A stretch of 22,875 nt of DNA from a virus: the IMG/VR virus record IMGVR_UViG_3300037153_000362, positions 1-22,875 of that record, one strand, 5' to 3'. Below are positions 7,219 to 12,711 of the stretch, in pieces. Positions within the stretch are counted from its first letter, which is position 1. Each line of letters opens with the position of its first letter. Under the pieces are notes generated by a model, which searched no databases, was not told the origin of the DNA, and saw nothing but the letters and a program-made list of their open reading frames with translations. The translations under genes and the position numbers were made by a program.

Positions 7219-7452
7219 ATGGGGATCGAGCGTCACTACAACGGGCACGAGCTGGCTGAGCTGCTGGGCGTCGACTACGAGACGGTGCTGCACATGGCCC
7301 AAACAGGGGAGATCGAGTCTGTCCGGGTCGGCCGGCTGCGCCGGTTCCCGGAGTCGGCCGTGCTCGACTACCTCGACCGTCAGCGTGACAGGAACGTGAT
7401 CCCGCTGCGCCCACGAGATACATCTCCTCCCCGGCGCAAGGAGGCCCGCTAG
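7219..7452 (+). CDS. Excisionase-like MerR-type HTH protein
   Basis: A 77-residue basic protein with a winged-helix domain of the HTH_17/excisionase type: YNGHELAELLGVDYETVLHM, then GEIESVRVGRLRRFPESAVL. The C-terminus is Arg/Pro-rich. It ends directly before the integrase start, the usual place for a recombination directionality factor. I chose ATG 7219 because GGGAGG (7201-7206) lies upstream and the domain begins soon after. GTG 7174, which overlaps the cro stop as GTGA, would add 15 residues and is a real alternative. It could act in excision or transcription. Confidence 0.72.
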   Translation: MGIERHYNGHELAELLGVDYETVLHMAQTGEIESVRVGRLRRFPESAVLDYLDRQRDRNVIPLRPRDTSPPRRKEAR

Positions 7453-8571
7453 ATGTCGATCCGCAAACACGGCCGCACCTTCCAGGTGCGGCTCCCCGGC
7501 GAACGCGCGAGAAGCTTCCCGACCCATGCGGCGGCCGAGAAGTACGAGCTCAACCGCAAGCTCGCGCGTTCGCTCGGGGACCTCCACGCCGAGCCGCCGG
7601 TCACGATCACCGAGATGCTCGACGGGTACCTGCACCGCTGGCAGACGCGGGAACACCCGGCGCCAGGGACCGTCGACCGCGCCCGCGACGCGCTCCGGTT
7701 CCTGCACCGCGAGTTCGGCGGGCTGCTGCTACCGCAACTCGGGCTCGTCCAGGTGGAGGACGCGATCATCGACCGGGCCGTCGAGCACCCGAACGCCGCC
7801 AAGAAGGAGCTCGAGTGGCTGAAGCGCGGTCTCCGCGACGCACGCCGCCGCGGGCAGCGGTTCGACCTGGCGCTCCTCATGATCGACCCGATCCGCGTGG
7901 CGAGCAGGCAGGGTGTCGCGCTCGACGTCGACCAGCTCGACAGGCTCGCGTCCTGGTTCCCGGAGCACTTGGCGGCGATGGCGCCGTTCATGGGGTCGGT
8001 GGGGACACGGATCGGGGAGACGCTCACGCTCACCGACGACCGCGTCGACGTGAAGCGCGGCAGCATCTTCATCCCCGCCGCCCAGTGCAAGGAGAACCGG
8101 GACAAGCTGATCGAGTTGACCGAGGACGAGCGGCAGCTCCTCGCCGAGCAGTTGCTCGCCCGCCCCACGGGGACACCGTTCGTGTTTCCGAGGCTGGGCG
8201 GCGGCCGCCACCACGCCGGCCCCTACGACGACCACTCCTACTTCTACGAGAAGGTGTGGCACCCGGCCCGCAAGGGCGCGGCGATGGAATGGCGGCAGGA
8301 GCGCGGCCTCCCCCATGGGGCGGCCACCGTGTTCGACCGGCTCGTCCCCCACGACCTCCGCCACACCGCCATCAGCCTGATGGCCGCCGGCGGGATGCGC
8401 CCCGAGACGGTCGCCGCCAGGGTCGGCCACAAGGATGGCGGCAAGCTGATCCTCGACCGGTACCGGCACCTGTTCCCCGACGAGATGCGCGTCCACCTCG
8501 ACCGGTACGAGACCTACCTCCGCGACCGCCGCGACACGAAGCGGCAGGAGGCAGGCGAAGCGGCCCGGTGA
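7453..8571 (+). CDS. int: Tyrosine integrase
   Basis: A 372-residue tyrosine recombinase that would join attP to the host attB. Catalytic residues are visible: R186 in GTRIGETL, a candidate K213 in QCKENRDKL, H300 and R303 in HDLRHT, H326 in VGHKDGGK, and nucleophile Y337 in DRYRHL. Residues 1-45 form a small basic domain (MSIRKHGRTFQVRLPG) likely to bind arm sites, and residues 50-145 fit a SAM-like core-binding domain. It starts directly after the excisionase-like gene with AAGGAGG eight bases before ATG. The attP region lies less than 200 bp downstream. Confidence 0.93.
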   Translation: MSIRKHGRTFQVRLPGERARSFPTHAAAEKYELNRKLARSLGDLHAEPPVTITEMLDGYLHRWQTREHPAPGTVDRARDALRFLHREFGGLLLPQLGLVQVEDAIIDRAVEHPNAAKKELEWLKRGLRDARRRGQRFDLALLMIDPIRVASRQGVALDVDQLDRLASWFPEHLAAMAPFMGSVGTRIGETLTLTDDRVDVKRGSIFIPAAQCKENRDKLIELTEDERQLLAEQLLARPTGTPFVFPRLGGGRHHAGPYDDHSYFYEKVWHPARKGAAMEWRQERGLPHGAATVFDRLVPHDLRHTAISLMAAGGMRPETVAARVGHKDGGKLILDRYRHLFPDEMRVHLDRYETYLRDRRDTKRQEAGEAAR

Positions 8572-8708
8572 ACGGCTGGGTGCTCATCGCGCTCGCCGCG
8601 CTCGCGGGCTGGGCCACGGCGAGCGGACTGTTCCTGCTCTGGCTCATCCTCCCCCGTCGCCGCCATGGCGACGTCGCCGAGATCGAGCGTCTGGTGCGCC
8701 GCCGATGA
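8568..8708 (+). CDS. Small single-helix membrane protein
   Basis: A 46-residue protein starting with GTG in a GTGA overlap with int. Residues 2-28 form one hydrophobic helix (VLIALAALAGWATASGLFLL), followed by a basic tail, ILPRRRHGD...ERLVRRR. The topology predicts a cytoplasmic positive tail. It sits between int and attP, so in a lysogen it would be the last phage gene before the junction. The role is unknown. Superinfection exclusion is one possibility, from context only. Confidence 0.6.
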   Translation: MNGWVLIALAALAGWATASGLFLLWLILPRRRHGDVAEIERLVRRR

Positions 8709-8744
8709 GCGCCGAAAACGCGGGTTTGGCGGCGATCGTGTCCA

Positions 8745-8771
8745 TCTCATGTGGACAGGAGAAGGACAAGC
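8745..8771 (+). repeat. attP arm-type repeat A, copy 1
   Basis: A 27-bp unit begins TCTCATGTGGACAGGA and ends GGACAAGC. It matches copy 2 at 8979-9005 in 25 of 27 bases. Each copy contains two GGACA words about 11 bp apart, like tandem integrase arm sites. The word TGTGGACAG is also one base from the actinobacterial DnaA box TGTGGACAA, an alternative reading. Confidence 0.65.
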
Positions 8772-8824
8772 CGCTCGCGTCGGGAACGCGGACTGCGCCG
8801 CAAACCCGTATGGTTAAGCGGATT

Positions 8825-8868
8825 GGCGGGGTGCCGGAGTGGTCGAACGGGACGGTCTTGAAAGCCCT
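8825..8868 (+). other. Partial tRNA-Ser(TGA): 5' half, likely attP core
   Basis: The bases can be laid out as a class II tRNA: acceptor 5' strand GGCGGGG (8825-8831), TG, D-arm CCGGAGTGGTCGAACGGG, anticodon stem ACGGT (8852-8856), loop CTTGAAA (8857-8863) with anticodon TGA (8859-8861), then GCCCT. The 3' stem has one mismatch (C28-C42), and no variable arm, T-arm or acceptor 3' strand follows. Similarity to tRNA thus ends a few bases after the anticodon. A -10-like TATGGT lies at 8809-8814, without a clear -35. Confidence 0.7.
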
Positions 8869-8875
8869 TAGACGC

Positions 8876-8903
8876 CGAACACGCCCCGACACGCTCCGAC
8901 ACG
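8876..8903 (+). repeat. attP repeat B, copy 1
   Basis: A 28-bp unit built of three CGA(A/C)ACG-type words with a 10-bp step (CGAACACG, CCGACACG, CCGACACG). It matches 8949-8976 in 25 of 28 bases. The 10-bp step places the words on one face of the helix, suggesting cooperative binding by integrase or excisionase. Confidence 0.6.
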
Positions 8904-8948
8904 ATACCACCCGTTTTGCAGGGATTTCGTGGTGGGCGCTCACCGGCT

Positions 8949-8976
8949 CGAACACGCCCGGACACGCTGGGACACG
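8949..8976 (+). repeat. attP repeat B, copy 2
   Basis: Second copy of the 28-bp unit. The three differences from 8876-8903 are all C to G within the words (CGGACACG, GGGACACG). It is followed after two bases by repeat A copy 2. Confidence 0.6.
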
Positions 8977-8978
8977 GT

Positions 8979-9005
8979 TCTCATGTGGACAGGAAATGGA
9001 CAAGC
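8979..9005 (+). repeat. attP arm-type repeat A, copy 2
   Basis: Second copy of the 27-bp unit, differing from 8745-8771 at two positions in the centre (AAT in place of GAA). The two copies lie on either side of the tRNA-like core in the same orientation, as expected for P and P' arms. Confidence 0.65.
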
Positions 9006-9027
9006 GTTGTCGCCACCGCAGACAACG
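9005..9027. promoter_or_regulatory. Inverted repeat CGTTGTC-N9-GACAACG before the early genes
   Basis: The perfect 7-bp arms are 9005-9011 and 9021-9027, with a 9-bp spacer. It lies 21 bases before the GTG start of the next gene. It could be an operator or an RNA hairpin in the leader. No -10/-35 pair is clear nearby. Confidence 0.4.
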
Positions 9028-9048
9028 ACGCGGTGAGGCTGCTCCCGG

Positions 9049-9237
9049 GTGAACCCGCGCTTCTACGTGTTTACGTTGTCGAGCGGGACGGGCGGCCGGT
9101 CGTTCTACATCTTCGACCGGCTGAACAACCACCGGGAGGTCGCCACCTACCGCGCCCACCCGAACCGGGACGACGTGGTCACGTGGGCGGTCGCCCACGC
9201 CCACTGCGACCGGCTCAACCAGCAGGCGGGCTGGTGA
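9049..9237 (+). CDS. Small conserved-looking hypothetical protein
   Basis: A 62-residue protein with mixed strand and helix character: FYVFTLSSG, SFYIFDRLNNHREVATYR, then VVTWAVAHAHCDRLNQQ. The word DRLN recurs at both ends of the protein. It starts with GTG, with GTGAGG about ten bases upstream, and ends in a GTGA overlap with the next gene. It resembles short actinophage early-region proteins of unknown role. No catalytic motif is visible, and I cannot suggest a function. Confidence 0.6.
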   Translation: MNPRFYVFTLSSGTGGRSFYIFDRLNNHREVATYRAHPNRDDVVTWAVAHAHCDRLNQQAGW

Positions 9238-9527
9238 GCGAGTACGAGCAGGCGTGGATGCAGAACGGGCTCGTATACGAGCAACTGTTCCAGCTCGCCG
9301 AGACCCTCGACCCGATCCAGGACAAACGGGCGAATCGGGAGGTCGCCCGGATGCGCGCCGCCAGCGAACGGTTGAACGCGTACGTCCGTCTGAGGATCCA
9401 CGAGGAACAAACCGTCCGCGGCCTGGGCGATCCGGCCGTAACGGGCTCTGCCCCCGGTGGTCCCACTGAGCCATCCGCGGGTGAACCCGTGGGCCGCGGG
9501 CGCGTCAAGACGAGGCTGCGAACCTGA
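9234..9527 (+). CDS. Hypothetical helical protein
   Basis: A 97-residue protein starting with GTG in a GTGA overlap. Residues 8-65 are predicted mainly helical and charged (YEQLFQLAETLDPIQDKRA, VARMRAASERLNAYVRLRI). The C-terminus is a Gly/Pro/Arg-rich tail ending RGRVKTRLRT. The basic tail could bind nucleic acid. The stop shares one base with the start of the Rpf-like gene. I do not recognise a family. Confidence 0.6.
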   Translation: MSEYEQAWMQNGLVYEQLFQLAETLDPIQDKRANREVARMRAASERLNAYVRLRIHEEQTVRGLGDPAVTGSAPGGPTEPSAGEPVGRGRVKTRLRT

Positions 9528-10003
9528 TGTGCTCGAGACGGTACGCCGCATTGCTCGTCCTGGTGCTCGCACTCGCGGCCGCCGTGGCTGCGTGGGGTGC
9601 ACGCACCCCCCAGCAGCCCGACCGGGAGCTCGGGTACGGGCAGATCCGGTTCCAAGGTGTCGGCCCGGAGCGGTGGGCGCAACGCTACCGGCAAGAACGC
9701 AAGAGGGTCTGGGCGCTCCGCGGCGCGCTCACCGCCCGGGTCGACAGGCTCACCGGGATCATCAGCGGCCTGCTGTGCATCCACCAGTACGAGGGCAGCT
9801 GGACGGACCCGGGCGCCCCGTACTACGGCGGCCTCCAAATGGACGCGAACTTCATGGCCTCCTATGGGGGCCGGCTGCTGCAGTCCCGCGGCACCGCCGA
9901 CCACTGGACGATCGGCGAGCAGTTGGCCGCCGGCGTGCAGGCGTATTTGGAGCGCGGCTGGCAGCCCTGGCCCATCACATCGAGGAGATGCGGATTGCAA
10001 TGA
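9527..10003 (+). CDS. Membrane-anchored or exported Rpf/transglycosylase-like protein
   Basis: A 158-residue protein with an N-terminal hydrophobic segment at about residues 7-23 (ALLVLVLALAAAVAAWG), a helical linker (45-78), and a lysozyme-like domain of the Rpf/transglycosylase type at about residues 80-156. Family marks are the probable catalytic E89 in IHQYEGSW, YYGGLQMD, ADHWTIGEQLAAGVQAY and WQPWPITSRRCGL. C84 and C155 could form the disulfide seen in the family. It would act outside the membrane on glycan strands. It lies in the early region, far from the lysis genes, so a role other than final lysis is likely. Confidence 0.78.
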   Translation: MCSRRYAALLVLVLALAAAVAAWGARTPQQPDRELGYGQIRFQGVGPERWAQRYRQERKRVWALRGALTARVDRLTGIISGLLCIHQYEGSWTDPGAPYYGGLQMDANFMASYGGRLLQSRGTADHWTIGEQLAAGVQAYLERGWQPWPITSRRCGLQ

Positions 10004-10182
10004 GCAAGACCAAGGATCTCAAGCGTGCGTCTAGTGCTGCGTCGTTCGCTGGGCTATCGATCCTGCAACGAAGAAGTCTCGCCCGCATGCTGCTGGTTCC
10101 CAGGCATCGCACGTCGCGGAAGGGGCGCGGGCTGACGCGTCCACCAGGCGGTGGCCCATCGCGCACACGGGGCGGCCGGTGA
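10000..10182 (+). CDS. Small basic hypothetical protein
   Basis: A 60-residue ORF with ATGA and GTGA overlaps to its neighbours on both sides. The product is strongly basic (MSKTKDLKRASS, LQRRSLARMLLVPRHRTSRK) and ends in a Gly/Arg/Pro tail. Base composition in this stretch is less ordered than in neighbouring genes and another frame is also partly open, so coding is uncertain. If real, it may bind nucleic acid. Confidence 0.35.
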   Translation: MSKTKDLKRASSAASFAGLSILQRRSLARMLLVPRHRTSRKGRGLTRPPGGGPSRTRGGR

Positions 10183-10394
10183 CGACGGGGAATTGGGAGC
10201 GGGCGAACATGGGCCACCTCGTCGGCGCCCGCGTCGAAACCCTCGGCGGCAGGGGCCGGGTGGAGGGGTTCGAGACGGAACGCTGGTGGAGCTTCGGCCG
10301 GCCCCATTACACCGTCTGGTTCCACGTCGCGCTGGATTCGGGCCGGTATGTGTTGTTGACCAGGGAGCGGTTCGAGGTGGCTTCGGATGAGTGA
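10179..10394 (+). CDS. Small beta-barrel-like hypothetical protein
   Basis: A 71-residue protein starting with GTG 10179 in a GTGA overlap. ATG 10209, with GGGAGCGGG upstream, is an alternative start giving 61 residues. The sequence alternates short strands and turns: HLVGARVETLGGRGRVEGFE, YTVWFHVALDSGRYVLLTRE. This is like a KOW/SH3-type small barrel. It overlaps the RecT-like gene by eight bases. A nucleic-acid-related role is possible but unproven. Confidence 0.6.
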   Translation: MTTGNWERANMGHLVGARVETLGGRGRVEGFETERWWSFGRPHYTVWFHVALDSGRYVLLTRERFEVASDE

Positions 10395-11484
10395 GACGCT
10401 GCCCGCCGTCAGGGATTCGGAGTTGGACCGGTTCGCCCGTGTTGGGCGTTGGCTGGCCGCGTCGGAGGCTGCTGGGGATCAGGTGCAGCAGCGTGAGATG
10501 AGCGCCGCACTCAGGTTGTTCTTCGTGCACGAGCTCGGACTCCCCGTCACAGCCGCTTCGGAGGTGACGGTGATCCGCGGCCGGTTGTTCATGCAGGCGA
10601 AACTACTCCGGGCGCTCGCGGTGCGGCATGGGTACCGCGTTGTCAGGGCGGCCGGCAGCGACGACCGGTCGTGTACGGCCGTCCTGATCAGCCGCGACAC
10701 GGGTGAGGAGCTCGGCCGGGTCACGTTCACGATGGAGGACGCGAAACGCGCCGGCCTCGTCAGGGCTCAGAGCGCATGGCAGTCGCACCCGGCGAGGATG
10801 CTATGGGCCAGGGCCTCCAAGTTCGTGCTCGACGACTTCGCCCCCGAAGTCACGTTGGGGTTGGGGTCGGAGGATGAGATTCCGGAGGTCACCGGTGAGA
10901 CCCGGGCCGCCCCAGCGGCGGGAGAGGCCTCACCGGTGACCGAACCGGAAGAGGGCGAGTGGTGGGAACCCGACTATGACCCCGCCGACGGGCAGCAGCC
11001 TGACGAGGGCACGCTGCCTGCGCCTGCCGTCGCTGGGCCGCCGGCGACGGCAGGCCAGCTCAGGAAGCTGCAGGCCGCCTACCGCGACCACCGGGTCACC
11101 GACCGTCAGGCGAGGCTCGAGTTCGCAGCCACCGTTGTGGGCCGCGACATCACGTCGTCGAAGGAGCTCACCGGCCGGGAGGTCACCCAGGTCATGGTGG
11201 CATTGGGCAGCAGCGAGCACTCGATGCGCGCGCTGCTCGAGCAGCTCCAGGACCCACCCGAGCCCGAGCCGGACGAGCCGGACGATTTGGCGGGGCCGGT
11301 GCAGCGCACCCAGATCGTGCAGCTGCTCGAGCAGCGCCACCTGACCGGCACCCAGCGACTCGACCTGTTGAGCGAGCTGACGAACAGGCCGATCCACGCG
11401 ATCGACCACCTCACCTCGGATGAGGCGGGGTTCGTGATCCAGATGCTGACCAATGAGGGGCAGACGGTGATGCCCGAGCAATAG
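10387..11484 (+). CDS. RecT-like single-strand annealing protein with duplicated C-terminal module
   Basis: The 365-residue protein has an N-terminal RecT-type domain at about residues 36-160. Marks are LFFVHELGLPVTAASEVTVI, RGRLFMQAKLLRALAVRHGY, GRVTFTMEDAKRAGL and HPARMLWARASKF. These proteins anneal complementary single strands in phage recombination and replication. An acidic Pro-rich linker (165-218) follows. Two similar helical modules come next (about 223-273 and 308-355), sharing the pattern R-x(7-9)-GR/NR-x-I-x(4)-LT. No partner exonuclease or SSB gene is nearby, so the phage may use host nucleases. It is the last gene before a 260-bp gap. Confidence 0.75.
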   Translation: MSETLPAVRDSELDRFARVGRWLAASEAAGDQVQQREMSAALRLFFVHELGLPVTAASEVTVIRGRLFMQAKLLRALAVRHGYRVVRAAGSDDRSCTAVLISRDTGEELGRVTFTMEDAKRAGLVRAQSAWQSHPARMLWARASKFVLDDFAPEVTLGLGSEDEIPEVTGETRAAPAAGEASPVTEPEEGEWWEPDYDPADGQQPDEGTLPAPAVAGPPATAGQLRKLQAAYRDHRVTDRQARLEFAATVVGRDITSSKELTGREVTQVMVALGSSEHSMRALLEQLQDPPEPEPDEPDDLAGPVQRTQIVQLLEQRHLTGTQRLDLLSELTNRPIHAIDHLTSDEAGFVIQMLTNEGQTVMPEQ

Positions 11485-11487
11485 GCG

Positions 11488-11613
11488 GTGATGGTGACCA
11501 CGGGGCGGACGGTGACGGACCGAGCTACCGCCAGCGCGTCCAGGCCGATCGCCAGGCCTGTGCAAAACCCTGTGGATTCATTGTTGAAACGTGGCGAGGG
11601 GGAGGGGGGGTAA
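11488..11613 (+). CDS. Possible 41-residue ORF in the post-RecT gap
   Basis: A GTG-started ORF four bases after the RecT stop (MMVTTGRTVTDRA..., ending LLKRGEGEGG). It has no clear ribosome binding site, and the DnaA-box-like words lie inside it. A further 36-codon frame begins at the TAATG overlap (11613). Both have low-complexity composition and may be chance. Confidence 0.2.
   Translation: MMVTTGRTVTDRATASASRPIARPVQNPVDSLLKRGEGEGG
11559..11579. other. Two DnaA-box-like words, possible origin
   Basis: TGTGCAAAA (11559-11567) fits the reverse complement of the DnaA box TTWTNCACA exactly. TGTGGATTC (11571-11579) fits 7 of 9 bases of TGTGGATAA. They are 12 bp apart, in one orientation, next to a less GC-rich patch (CATTGTTGAAAC). 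This is the best origin candidate in a genome with no visible initiator gene. Confidence 0.35.
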
Positions 11614-11663
11614 TGGGAGAACCGCTCACGGCCCTGACTACTACAACCACACCCGTTCGGGCG

Positions 11664-11705
11664 CCGGCCCGCCCGCCCCTTCAGGGGTGGAGCGGGGCGG
11701 GCCGG
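11664..11705 (+). terminator. GC-rich nested hairpin, probable terminator of the early operon
   Basis: Perfect 11-bp arms CCGGCCCGCCC (11664-11674) and GGGCGGGCCGG (11695-11705) enclose an inner stem CCCC-TTCA-GGGG (11676-11687). No T-run follows, as is common for terminators in high-GC actinobacteria. It lies between RecT and the next strong ribosome binding site. Confidence 0.5.
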
Positions 11706-11744
11706 TCGCACCACTTACGCTAGAACCACAGCAAGGAGGAACGG

Positions 11745-11831
11745 ATGCCCACATCCATCACCGTCGGCGAGATCGCAATGGTCATCATCGCCATCTTCGT
11801 CATCCTCGCCTACTTCCACGGGTGGGGCTAA
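11745..11831 (+). CDS. 28-residue single-helix membrane peptide
   Basis: ATG 11745 has a near-perfect ribosome binding site (AAGGAGGA, 11733-11740). The product, MPTSITVGEIAMVIIAIFVI followed by LAYFHGWG, is almost one transmembrane helix with a short polar N-terminus. It stops two bases before the start of the fibre-like gene, so the two are probably co-translated. It is too short for family assignment. The strong ribosome binding site argues that it is really made. Confidence 0.6.
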   Translation: MPTSITVGEIAMVIIAIFVILAYFHGWG

Positions 11832-11833
11832 CC

Positions 11834-12361
11834 ATGGGCTACGCCTACCTCAGCGAAATCCCGTTCTACCCGGCCGACGTGAACCTCGACCTCCCAGGCA
11901 CCTGGGGCTCCGGCGCACTCATCTACGTCGAAGGCGACGGGTACCGGTACAGCGACGGCACCCAATGGCACCGCATGGGCGTCGGCCTCGAACAGCTCGC
12001 CCACATCGAACGCGACACCGACCTCGTCGTCGCCGGCGGCGCCACAGCCACCCTGCTCCAGGCCACCATCACCATCGACATCCAAACCGAGATGCTCGTC
12101 CGCGCCAGCATCCCCATGCTCGAGCTCACCAACACCAGCGGTGGCGAAGCCCGCATCTACGCTGACGTCGACGGCACCCCCTATGACCTTGGCCACGTCA
12201 CCAGCGACCGCCAGTTCGGATGGCCCCTGTTGGTGCAACGCGTAATCCCCGTCACCAAGGGCGCACTCACCGTCACCCTGCTCATCCAATCCATCAGCAA
12301 CCCGCTGACAGCGCACGCCGGCAGCGGGATGGGCGAAACCATGATGCGGATCATCGCGTGA
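11834..12361 (+). CDS. Fibre-like structural protein
   Basis: A 175-residue, nearly lysine-free, beta-rich protein. The N-terminus (YPADVNLDLPGTWGSGALIY, GDGYRYSDGTQWHRMG) resembles the folds that attach phage fibres. The rest (TLLQATITIDIQTEMLVRAS, GWPLLVQRVIPVTKGALTVT) resembles C-terminal jellyroll heads of tail fibres. ATG 11834 is preferred over the upstream in-frame extension because it follows the membrane peptide stop by two bases. It lies outside the tail module, just before packaging genes, so it may be a head decoration, a second fibre, or a protein made in lysogens. Confidence 0.55.
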   Translation: MGYAYLSEIPFYPADVNLDLPGTWGSGALIYVEGDGYRYSDGTQWHRMGVGLEQLAHIERDTDLVVAGGATATLLQATITIDIQTEMLVRASIPMLELTNTSGGEARIYADVDGTPYDLGHVTSDRQFGWPLLVQRVIPVTKGALTVTLLIQSISNPLTAHAGSGMGETMMRIIA

Positions 12362-12367
12362 AGCGCT

Positions 12368-12559
12368 TTACCAGCCGAGCGTGTAGTGCGCAGCAACCCC
12401 ACAGGCCACAACCAGCACCGTCGCAACAACCGGATGGCGTGTCACCCCACCGTTCAACCAACGGCCCGGAGGGCCAGTCATCAACATGCGCACCACACCG
12501 AACGCAGCAGCAGCCAACACCGCGAACAGCACAACCGAGAGAACCAGACGCATGCTCAT
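12368..12559 (-). CDS. Two-helix membrane protein on the minus strand
   Basis: A 63-residue protein (MSMRLVLSVVLF...) with helices at about residues 4-26 and 40-58 (HPVVATVLVVACGVAAHYTL) and a short loop, TGPPGRWLNGG. It is the only leftward gene besides the repressor. A second ATG at 12553 has GAGGG seven bases upstream and may be the true start, giving 61 residues. A longer frame reaching 12907 is Pro-rich and runs antisense to the terminase, so I reject that extension. It ends six bases from the convergent fibre-like gene. Being leftward like the repressor, it may be expressed in the lysogen. Superinfection exclusion is a guess. Confidence 0.5.
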   Translation of the reverse strand: MSMRLVLSVVLFAVLAAAAFGVVRMLMTGPPGRWLNGGVTRHPVVATVLVVACGVAAHYTLGW

Positions 12560-12711
12560 ACCCTCATCGTCGTCGCCGCCAGCCCCCTGTCCATACCCCA
12601 GACGGGGGGGTCGGTTTTTGGGGCGACCGGTGACTCCGCTGCGGCCGCAGACGGAAAAACCCCCCTGCTGGGCGACCGGTGCGGGGCCTGGGTGAGGGGG
12701 GCGGGGTTGGG
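12560..12711. other. Non-coding gap before terminase: repeats, palindrome, cos/pac candidate
   Basis: The gap holds a 12-bp direct repeat GGGCGACCGGTG (12621-12632 and 12670-12681, 49 bp apart), a 12-bp palindrome CTGCGGCCGCAG (12639-12650) between the copies, and an inverted pair GGTTTTT (12613-12619) and AAAAACC (12655-12661) next to runs of G and C. Packaging sites often lie just upstream of terminase genes and contain such repeats. The inverted pair could instead be a bidirectional terminator. I see no clear promoter for either flanking gene. Confidence 0.4.

Larger units (their letters stand above)
8739..9005. other. attP region (340-bp gene gap 8709-9048)
   Basis: The gap after int holds, in order, an arm-like repeat (8745-8771), a tRNA-Ser 5' half as the likely core (8825-8868), two copies of a 28-bp repeat (8876-8903, 8949-8976), and the second copy of the arm-like repeat (8979-9005). 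Position next to int, homology to a tRNA and flanking repeats together are the standard build of a tyrosine-integrase attP. The first arm also has an inverted TGTCCA at 8740-8745 facing TGGACA at 8752-8757. A rightward ORF spans the region but is rejected. Confidence 0.75.

Noticed and set aside
8825-8868. A complete functional tRNA gene
   Set aside because: There is no T-arm, variable arm or acceptor 3' strand downstream, and the anticodon stem has a mismatch. It is only a half.
8876-8976. CRISPR-like array
   Set aside because: There are only two copies of each repeat, with internal 10-bp periodicity and no regular spacers. They sit beside int and a tRNA fragment, so attP arms fit better.
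8705-9052. 115-aa rightward ORF starting in ATGA overlap after the membrane protein
   Set aside because: It spans attP. Its segment VPEWSNGTVLKALR is the translation of a tRNA-Ser sequence, and the rest covers the arm repeats, so it is a chance ORF.
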